A stretch of 64,000 bases of DNA from Branchiostoma floridae (taxonomy: Eukaryota > Chordata > Leptocardii > Amphioxiformes > Branchiostomatidae). The DNA lies in NCBI RefSeq assembly GCF_000003815.2, contig NC_049997.1:16416139-16480138 (forward strand), read 5' to 3'. Below the pieces are notes generated by a model that was given only the letters and a program-made list of their open reading frames with translations, had not been told where the DNA came from and made no database searches. Position numbers and translations under genes: made by a program. Positions 58,501 to 64,000 of this stretch are shown here, piece after piece; positions within the stretch are counted from its first letter, which is position 1; the number at the start of each line of letters is the position of its first letter.

Positions 58501-61500
58501 TTCCCTACACACTTTATTTGTACACAGCAAGATGCGAAAAATAAAGAGATCAACTCACGTTTTCTTCATTTGCATTTGTGGAGAAGTTAATGTCAGATAT
58601 CCTATCGAACGGTGCACTGCAAAAGAGAAGGGGAAAACAGGTCAGGAAATGACTGCCCTTGTGAGGCCAAGGCACATATGTACAGGTGACAACTGAAAAA
58701 TCTATTTGTTCAAGTGCTGTGTTAATGTACGACACCAAACTTTTATACATGGAAAAATTATCTAAGGACATTTTCGGCAGCAATTTGGCTAGTGTCTTGT
58801 CAATTACTGCTCAATTCTTAGAAATCAACCAAGTTTCGCAGGTCATCAGACCCCATGCAATCTGACAGGACTACATCTTCTGGAAAGAAAATGTTCTCAG
58901 CTCTAAAAATTTGGCAACCTTTTGGCAATCAATATTATAAGGTCAACATTAAGTCGTCAGTGATGTGATGCCAGGTCAAGCAGTGTGTTTTAATTGGAAG
59001 ATTTTGGTATGAACCTGCAAATCCTAAGTGTATAGCAAGCAATCTATCTACTAGGCTATTGCACTGGCTCCATGAAGTGCAAAGCTCATGAAATTTCACC
59101 TTTCTAAAAGTGTAGCAATACCCACGAATACAATACAGGGTAGGCAGAATGAATAAAAACAGTATGAAAAACAATATGTAGTGTGTGCAAACTTGTGTAA
59201 CGTTGGTCTTGTACAGTTAGCATTTTTGACATAGAATTAAACTTAAGGTTCTGGGTTAGAGTCATGCCCCAACGTTGTGCCATTCGAAAAGCACTTTATA
59301 CCTATTCACCTGTGTGAATCATGTGAACATATGAGTACAGACAGCTACATCCGTACATGCAGCATGAACATATTTGAACATAAATGAGGTAAAATCTCTA
59401 AAGCTGATACAGAGAGAACCCACAAACTTATCAAAGAGATTGGAAATACATCCCAGTATAAGTGGATCAAACCTAAAACTCCAGACTCTTACACAGCTTG
59501 TACCTATATAATGTACGAACTGGTATGTTACGCCTAAATGCAATTTACCTGTTATGCAACATAAAGAAAACATAATGTAGCGCTAACTTACTTGACATTT
59601 TCTTCCTGGTCAGCAAACTCTTCGTCGTTGAAGCCAAACTGGTCAATAAAAGTGGACGTCATTTGTTGCATCTGATAATCAGAAAAGGCCTGGGCGGCGT
59701 GGGCCCAGAGAGGGGGTGGTCATTTGGATTGGGTGTCCCGCGGGTGGACGGTGTGTTAAAACCCCCGCCACCGCATAACTAGATCACACACGAGCTAAGC
59801 AAACTCTTCCAATGCACCCCTTATACGTGTATGGTATGGTTCTATATATGGTTGGTGTGTTAGTATGGGACACGGTTCACACAACACAATGCCACAAAAT
59901 GTCACTCAACCAGTGCTACAGTAGATGTTCAGCTGATGATACTAGATGTTCAATGGTTAGATGTTAAAATTATAAAATTAGGCATGTTTAATTTGCAGTG
60001 GTTTTGGCTTCGCAGTTTAATACTGACTTCTCTACTACGAAATCGCAACATTGTAAACATGTGTTTCCATTGTATCACAACTTTACAACAGAAGTCTTTC
60101 AACAGCTAATTTGGAGAAGCCAAAAACCTCCTTTAACCTTATGATGCAAAAATAGGGTAAATTGGCAGTAACTTTGTAAATGCTTCAATTGGGATTTTAC
60201 AAACATAAGACCTTTTTTCTATCCGAACATTAGGCAAAATCGAAAGCCATAACCATTTTTGAAAGATATTAATCCAATATTGCAAACAGTCCAATTGTGG
60301 AGAAAGTTACAAGAAGTATTAGATTTTTTTACTCTACTTACCCTCCTGTTAAACAAAAGCAATGAACATTTTTGAAAGGTAAATTTTCTATTCGATTTGG
60401 TTTTGTTTTGAGACAATGACAAAGGCATTTTAAACAAAAGCAATGAATATATTTTAAAGGTAATTTTTCTATTGGATTGGGTTTGTTTTGAGACAATGAC
60501 AAAGGCATTTGACTAAAAAAAAAGAATACTCTTAAAGCAGAGCAAGAACATCTACTCATTGCACTGGTTCAGCAAAGGGTAGTACAACATTTAAGAACAC
60601 GACAGTCTTGCACATACATGTACATGTAACATCCAAGACATTTCAGCTGACAAAGCAAGACACCAAATCCAAGGCATACCATCCTACAAGTTATACACTC
60701 TATGCAATTAAACATTTGTCATACTTCATATCAAATTCAGTGTACTGTTATATTGGGGTGCATTTGCAATTATGAAATTGTGACATGGCAGTATAATCAT
60801 AATAAAAAGATCACAAACATTTGCATCTACGACCAATTATAATGTTTCAAACAATACATTTGTACAAATGTATTTGCAGTATGTCATGCAGCTTACAAGT
60901 AACATTTCTCTTTAAAATGCGTTCAGCTGATATCTACAATGTATTTTAACACAAGATAGTGGTAAAAGACATAAAAAGAGGAAGAACCAAAAAGAAGTGT
61001 CAGTAAACAGTGACTGCTTTATAGAAAACAAAAGTGTAAAGTCGTCTTAAGTTAGGCTAAAATGTTTATAAATGATTTTGAAAGTTTGGTTCATCAAATT
61101 TTGTTTAAAAGCAACTTGTCTGGTTCTAATGTACATTGTATAGAAACAACTGTATTTTCATTCATTGGTTTTGTGATTTGGGAAATAATGCCAAATTGGT
61201 ATAAAAACATGGAACCTGAACCTTTGTAATCAGAATTATTTGCAATTTGGTGTCATTCTGATACATACATTGTATCGGTGAAATTTACGGATAAAAGACT
61301 TTATTATGTTTTATAATTTTGTCCCAAAATTTGATAACTTGGTAAGGCTCAGACCTTATTGACCACCCCTTGTTGTTGTTGGGCATCCAATGGGGATGCC
61401 CAACTCCGATGTCTGCTTTGTAGACACATTTTCGGGGAGTGAATTATATTCTCAAGCAATCCATTTTATTTTGTCTTTTTCCTAAATCTTAATTCAAGTG

Positions 61501-63773
61501 TCTGAGAAGAAAATAATTTGGTGTTGCCTGAAGTGAGGTCAAGTTTAAGAGGGTTTCCTTTAAGATGCTCACCTGTTGTAAGGAGGAGTCTGGAGGAAAG
61601 GGGATGTCCTTGAAATCAGAGTCGTCGTCTTCGCTAGAGGAGTGCAGTGGGTGGCTACCAACCTGTGGAGGGGGGTGGAGAAAATTGGCTTTAGAAAAAC
61701 GTGTTCGACACCTCTAAAGTTTAACCATTCAAGCTTGATTGTCTTAAGCCAATCTTTGGATACTTGAGGTCATGTTTTCAAGAAGGTTTAAAAAAATGTA
61801 AAACACTTTAAGAAACATCAAACTTGCTACATGTACATGTATACACATGTGAAATTACTAACCAATTTGGTTTTCCATAAACTTTTACTTTGTTGCTTTT
61901 TCCTTAAGTTTTTTTCCAACCTTAACATAATTACCATTTACACTCAGCACAATTTTTCTTCACTGACATCTTTCTTATTATGCATATAATTGTAAACATA
62001 CACTCAAACTTTTTTCTTTAAAGCATGTTGCTTTTGAAACATTTTCAAATCCTTGACAACAAACTTGAAAGGACAAAGAAAAATTATCAACATGACCAAA
62101 AAATGAAAATGTACATTGTATGTAACACCAAAACTGTCAGAATGCAAAATATATCTTTTATCAAATTTGAGAAGGAAACAGAGATATACCCTACAAATTT
62201 ACCTTAAAGTTAATAAAAAAAAGGAAACAAAACATTTTTCTATCATTCCAAAAAATGGAAGAGAAAATCCCCAACAGCTACCTTATTCCATTCATGAGCT
62301 TTCAATTAGGTAACACCCATTCAAACAACTATAGCATTTTGCACACTGACAATTCTCTTAAGACATAAGTGGAAGATATTAAGGAATGAATATAAGCAGG
62401 TGGGTTAATAGAGGGGGAGGAAAGGAGGGGGGATGACTTGGGGGAGTAGTACAATGTGAGGAAAAAATGTTAAGTGTGTTAACACATTTTGTTTCACAGC
62501 AAACCCTAAAGTTTAATGTGTTCAGTGGGCTGAAACATCTTCTGTGACATTGTACAACTTCAGGATAGGAAGAAATGCATTTGCTTATTTTACAAGTGAG
62601 GTTTGGCACTACAGGTGTTGTTTTCAATTGTGTCTTGATAACGTAGTGCTGTATTTTCAACATTAAGTTCAACCAGTTACCTTATCTTCAACTGTTTCTG
62701 CATAACGACTGAACACTGCTCTCTGTCTTTTGGTCGTCTTTGCAAGGCACAAAACAGTTTTGTAAAATAAAATTGAAACTTTCCTCCATTCAATTTAAAT
62801 ACACAAATGCATATGTGGGGGTTCCTCGAGGTAGGGTACTAGGACCCACAGAGAATAATGATAGTCAAACCTAATCCATGAAAAAGATATCACATGACAT
62901 CCCTAAACCAGAAAAAAGTGGACCAGTCCGAGTATAGGATCCAGTCATTTTCTCACGGGCTGTGCCACATACACACAAAAAAGGGGGTGTCAATGGCACA
63001 TTACAAGATTATTCACCAAAAGATCAGGACGGAACATACTTACTTGAGGCAGAGCCTGGTGAGTAGTATATTATGGGCCAGAGAAGCAACGAGATGGAGG
63101 AGGTAGGGGAGAGGAAAGAGTGGCAGGTGAGTTAGGACAGTGTCAGTCATGTTACTGGAATGAGTGGCTTTTCTTCTGTGGGGGTTCCTCCAGGTTCAAT
63201 ACTAAGGCCTCCATAGGTAAGGATTCCTAAAGGATATGTGCTAGGTCTCCCATAGGTCCGTGTTCCTAAAGGATCTATACTAGGACCCCCACAGAATAAA
63301 AGCAGCTTGCTGAAGTAACAGGTGACATGCTAAAGCTTTAAAAATAATGCTTTCCTGGAGTCAACAATTTTATTTCCTCTTTTCCTTTTCAGATTTTTTT
63401 TCCATACGCATTCCTTGCAAACTTTCTTCCTGAAACCCAGTACTCAGTAGACTGAAAACTTCAAGACAAGACAGGAATAATACAACCAATAGGAATAATA
63501 TGCCTTGGGTTCCCAAGTAAATTGCACAGATGAACAATGTCTAATGAATTTCCTTTGTCAAATTCAAAGCGAAACAAGTTGTAATTCTCCACTGCCAGTT
63601 TTGGACTTGTCAAAAAATTAGGGCCAGGACAAAAGGCCTACTGGTAAGTGCATGGATGATAAGAAAAGAGTACATATATGGACCTACCAAATCTACTGTA
63701 TTTTTCTTGTTGATTTCTGCTAAAGACCCTGAGACAAAGGTTTCCCATCTCTCTCTATAGTCTTCTGGAACCT
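49438..63773 (-). CDS. PPP6R3: Protein phosphatase 6 regulatory subunit (SAPS family), C-terminal exons
   Basis: Regulatory subunit that binds the PP6 catalytic subunit through an N-terminal SAPS domain. Only the C-terminal part is here; the SAPS domain lies beyond position 64000. Joined minus-strand exons: 63688-63773, 61573-61662, 59592-59689, 58559-58616, (56178-56240), 55897-56027, 54579-54784, 54032-54254, 52984-53072, 52394-52502, 51530-51790, 50907-51110, 50195-50356, 49438-49507. All have GT/AG borders and phases agree throughout, giving 594 residues before the optional exons. Family signatures: [90 protein letters not shown], and the terminal NGPV. The mid-section is acidic, Ser/Pro-rich and probably disordered, with a polyQ run. 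Motifs resemble vertebrate PPP6R3 most, but this may be the single ancestor of PPP6R1-3. Confidence 0.95.
49729..50151. mobile_element. M2-like element, degenerate, in the PPP6R last intron
   Basis: Shares 'actagtccagaaaattt', 'ggtccggtcaatgtccaggtctggacctgaacc', 'aaaacaatgg' and 'gtaccggtac' with the element at 37382. Ends resemble TAAGGGTGGA and TACTCCTA. Decayed. Confidence 0.5.
50195..50356 (-). CDS. PPP6R3: PPP6R exon M
   Basis: Acceptor TTTTGTTAG, donor AG|GTACAA. 54 residues rich in Lys/Glu, then Thr/Asn, ending KIGAMETMR. Confidence 0.88.
50606..50890 (+). mobile_element. SINE family B, copy 2
   Basis: tRNA-like head GCATAACTGGTAGAGTG (box A) and GAGTTCGATGC (box B). Body shares 'gacgttgtgcccttgtgaaagacact', 'cctcactttactcaggtga', 'gggtacctga', 'ttgtacactgata' and 'cagtgccacattgtcct' with 16784-17125. 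AT-rich 3' end. Confidence 0.75.
50907..51110 (-). CDS. PPP6R3: PPP6R exon L with polyglutamine
   Basis: Acceptor AAATTTACAG, donor AA|GTTAGT. Encodes [16 protein letters not shown] and, at plus-strand 50972-50995, eight Gln codons (seven CAA and one CAG), preceded by His. The near-pure CAA run is likely polymorphic in length. Confidence 0.88.
51530..51790 (-). CDS. PPP6R3: PPP6R exon K
   Basis: Acceptor GTCAAACAG, donor AG|GTTAGG. 87 residues rich in Thr, Glu, Pro and Gln ([12 protein letters not shown]); disordered. GC-rich compared with its introns. Confidence 0.88.
52130..52265. repeat. TTTCGCAGTG / TTTCGTGA-rich intronic repeat
   Basis: TTTCGCAGTG recurs three times at about 22-24 bp spacing with ACGCAA between. 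It is followed by inverted versions (GCGAAATTTCG, CACGAAATTTG, TATTTCGTGAGCG). CpG-rich for an intron; possibly the end of a fold-back element. Confidence 0.6.
52394..52502 (-). CDS. PPP6R3: PPP6R exon J
   Basis: Acceptor CCCCTACAG, donor AG|GTACAC. 36 residues rich in Ser/Thr and Asp/Glu (STDPEDEF). Placed by phase agreement with its neighbours. Confidence 0.8.
52984..53072 (-). CDS. PPP6R3: PPP6R exon I
   Basis: Acceptor TCTCCACAG, donor C|GTGAGT. Encodes [19 protein letters not shown], similar to the SxSPVxMET segment of vertebrate PPP6R3. Confidence 0.9.
53347..53736. mobile_element. hAT-like MITE family M2 in a PPP6R intron
   Basis: 390 bp bounded by TAGGGGTGGGTACCAGTCC and, inverted, ATAGGGGTGGGCACTGG. 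The interior is AT-rich without coding capacity. The ends are like those of 37382-37821; the target duplication is unclear. Confidence 0.7.
54032..54254 (-). CDS. PPP6R3: PPP6R exon H
   Basis: Acceptor CTTTTTCAG, donor AG|GTACTG. Encodes [20 protein letters not shown] and [12 protein letters not shown]: three W-x-x-F/W-A-x-F repeats typical of this subunit. Confidence 0.93.
54345..54525. mobile_element. M2 fragment
   Basis: Shares 'gggggtggtacaaaa', 'ggatcagtccagaaaaaatgg', 'ggaccattgttgtgagta', 'ccattcacaagttctcac' and 'ggttcaggtccggacctggacct' with 37382-37821. Truncated at its right end. Confidence 0.6.
54579..54784 (-). CDS. PPP6R3: PPP6R exon G
   Basis: Acceptor CACCCACAG, donor G|GTTTGT. 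Encodes a Ser/Asp/Glu-rich stretch ([14 protein letters not shown]), a Pro/Ser/Lys stretch and TKMDVDNSD. Likely disordered and phosphorylated. Confidence 0.9.
54941..55184. mobile_element. Harbinger-like MITE family M3, copy 1
   Basis: 244 bp. Left 'gccaaacaaatttaatttgttgattctcgga' and right 'tccgagaacgagcaaattaaattggtggcc' are inverted. TTA precedes (54938-54940) and follows (55185-55187), fitting a three-base duplication. No coding capacity. Confidence 0.8.
55186..55350. mobile_element. SINE family D fragment, identity partly uncertain
   Basis: Shares 'ggacattaagtcgtggtcc' and 'gtgcttgtcgaaaagagc' with 38505-38560. On the minus strand a TTTAG|G segment at 55349 looks like an exon start but reads a stop in the needed phase, so I keep it as repeat. 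Confidence 0.45.
55403..55449 (-). ncRNA. Candidate type I hammerhead ribozyme (left arm)
   Basis: Identical copy of the plus-strand candidate, on the opposite strand by virtue of the inverted repeat. Predicted cut lies on the minus strand at 55410/55409. This copy is in the sense direction of PPP6R transcription, so it would be present in the pre-mRNA. Confidence 0.7.
55751..55797 (+). ncRNA. Candidate type I hammerhead ribozyme (right arm)
   Basis: Stem I: TTTTGCA (55751-55757) pairs with TGCAGAA (55791-55797), seven pairs including one G-T. Core CTGATGA (55758-55764), one extra A, stem II GGTGAC (55766-55771) / GTCACC (55777-55782) with loop AGACA, core GAAA (55783-55786), then CGTC. Stem III would be minimal: ACGT is self-complementary, suiting a dimer. 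Predicted cut is after C 55790. Minimal-stem-III hammerheads are known from Penelope-like retroelements. Activity is untested; the extra A is a caution. Confidence 0.7.
55897..56027 (-). CDS. PPP6R3: PPP6R exon F
   Basis: Acceptor CTTATGCAG, donor AG|GTGGGT. Encodes [19 protein letters not shown] and [12 protein letters not shown], matching the vertebrate family closely. Confidence 0.94.
56178..56240 (-). CDS. PPP6R3: PPP6R exon E, duplicated version of the exon F start
   Basis: 63 bases, 21 codons, phase 0 at both ends: acceptor CTTATGCAG, donor ACG|GTGAGT. Encodes [12 protein letters not shown] then VMSTIGPST. Its first half mirrors exon F ([12 protein letters not shown]), and the intron ends are alike too. 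It can be skipped, included, or used as an alternative. Confidence 0.7.
56321..56679. mobile_element. Harbinger-like MITE family M3, copy 2
   Basis: 359 bp. Left GCCACACCAAATTCAATTG with TTGCTTCTCGGATTTTTT, right 'aaatccgagaagcaacaaataaaattggtgtggc'. Ends match copy 1 at 54941 but the interiors differ. Followed by TTA; the left flank is TAC. Confidence 0.78.
57055..57200 (-). repeat. Dispersed repeat E, minus copy
   Basis: 'gtcaaaactgcccaagaagaccactcagaccaataaaatcttgtctatgtggacaggtggtcattatagacaggat' is the inverse of blocks at 12920-13200 and 50485-50575. In a PPP6R intron. Confidence 0.65.
58559..58616 (-). CDS. PPP6R3: PPP6R exon D
   Basis: Acceptor TCTTTTGCAG, donor AAC|GTGAGT. Encodes [19 protein letters not shown]. 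Confidence 0.93.
59236..59475 (+). mobile_element. SINE family A, copy in a PPP6R intron
   Basis: Contains 'ttctgggttagagtcatgccccaacgttgtgccattcgaaaagcacttt', 'gagagaacccacaaacttatcaaagagattgg' and 'cccagtataagtggatcaaa' in the family order. The tRNA-like part is truncated. Confidence 0.65.
59592..59689 (-). CDS. PPP6R3: PPP6R exon C
   Basis: Acceptor CGCCCAG, donor AA|GTAAGT. Encodes [12 protein letters not shown] and [15 protein letters not shown], the best-conserved block of the C-terminal half. Ends after two bases of an Asn codon. Confidence 0.95.
60351..60510. repeat. Tandem duplication, 81-bp period
   Basis: 'aaacaaaagcaatgaa...tttgaaaggtaaattttctattcgatttggttttgttttgagacaatgacaaaggcattt' is followed at once by a second copy from 60432. 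In a PPP6R intron. Confidence 0.85.
61573..61662 (-). CDS. PPP6R3: PPP6R exon B
   Basis: Acceptor CCTCCACAG, donor CAG|GTGAGC; 30 codons. Encodes [14 protein letters not shown] and DSSLQQ, the acidic serine segment typical of the family and a likely casein kinase 2 target. Confidence 0.93.
62681..62737 (-). CDS. PPP6R3: Candidate cassette exon in PPP6R
   Basis: 57 bases, 19 codons without stop, between acceptor TTGCAAAG and donor AAG|GTAACT. It is phase 0 at both ends, so it can be skipped or included. Encodes a basic start and an acidic end (TTKRQRAV...ETVEDK). I do not recall this insert in vertebrate homologues. Confidence 0.5.
62814..63296. repeat. GTGGGGGTTCCT / AGGACCCCCAC repeats
   Basis: 'ggttcct-aaggatatatactaggacccccatag'-type units of about 36 bp occur three times at 63178-63296 and once at 62816-62852. 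Ends GTGGGGGTTCC and GGACCCCCAC are inverted. A short tandem or fold-back repeat in a PPP6R intron. Confidence 0.6.
63044..63055 (-). CDS. PPP6R3: Candidate 12-nt microexon in PPP6R
   Basis: CACCAG|GCTCTGCCTCAA|GTAAGTAT has a strong donor and a distant pyrimidine tract. It would add four residues (ALPQ) in frame between exon A and the next. Speculative. Confidence 0.25.
63688..63773 (-). CDS. PPP6R3: PPP6R exon A
   Basis: Acceptor CATTTCAG, donor TTG|GTAGGT. Encodes [12 protein letters not shown]...NTVDL, a strongly conserved family segment just after the SAPS domain. Begins with two bases of a split codon, so an upstream exon lies outside the window. Confidence 0.93.
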
Positions 63774-64000
63774 CTGAAATGTGACAAACAAATACAATTC
63801 AATTGTGATGATTCATCATAAAATATTTCATTTTACAACCAGAAGTAAGAAACACAATTTTATGGCAATGAAAAATTTTGCCATTTCACATGCTGAAATT
63901 ATGAATCTATTTTTCCCATTATTACTTTGTGTTGATTAGGAATAAGACAAATTTTAACTTTGACTTGATACCCAAAGACTAGTAGGTTCCTCCATAAATT

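Overview
The window reads as animal nuclear DNA from an intron-rich, repeat-rich genome. The lineage inference is an invertebrate deuterostome, most likely a lancelet (Branchiostoma). It rests on one PPP6R-type phosphatase subunit gene with vertebrate-like C-terminal motifs, small phase-preserving exons, dense families of short non-autonomous transposons and SINEs, and 100-N scaffold gaps. The species is not proven by the sequence.

Layout. Positions 1-140 hold a possible last exon of an upstream plus-strand gene. From about 860 to 35,900 I find no convincing protein-coding gene. That stretch is made of minisatellites, satellite-like arrays, tandem duplications, tRNA-derived SINEs and MITEs, with two 100-N gaps. 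From 35,977 to 42,955 (plus) there is a seven-exon class A GPCR. Its exons join in frame to a 363-residue receptor with all seven helices and the usual class A landmarks. From 63,773 down to 49,438 (minus) lies the 3' part of a PPP6R/SAPS gene, the regulatory subunit of protein phosphatase 6. Thirteen exons join in frame to the stop codon, and a duplicated alternative-looking exon and one or two extra in-frame exons are possible. Its SAPS-domain exons lie beyond the right edge. The two genes converge tail to tail. The space between them holds a piggyBac-type MITE (TTAA target duplication) and a Harbinger-like MITE (TAA target duplication).

Most notable observations. (1) A perfect 192-bp inverted repeat inside a PPP6R intron carries, on each strand, what looks like a complete type I hammerhead ribozyme. 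Decayed relatives of the same repeat family occur at three other sites. (2) A PPP6R exon is duplicated in tandem with in-frame ends. (3) An 88-90 bp tandem duplication spans the acceptor of GPCR exon 6, leaving a decoy splice site with an in-frame stop. (4) The piggyBac-type MITE is loaded with CRE palindromes and RFX X-box motifs. (5) A 28-bp minisatellite is built on a palindrome resembling AP-1 and M-box sites. All calls come from reading the sequence. Nothing was searched or computed.
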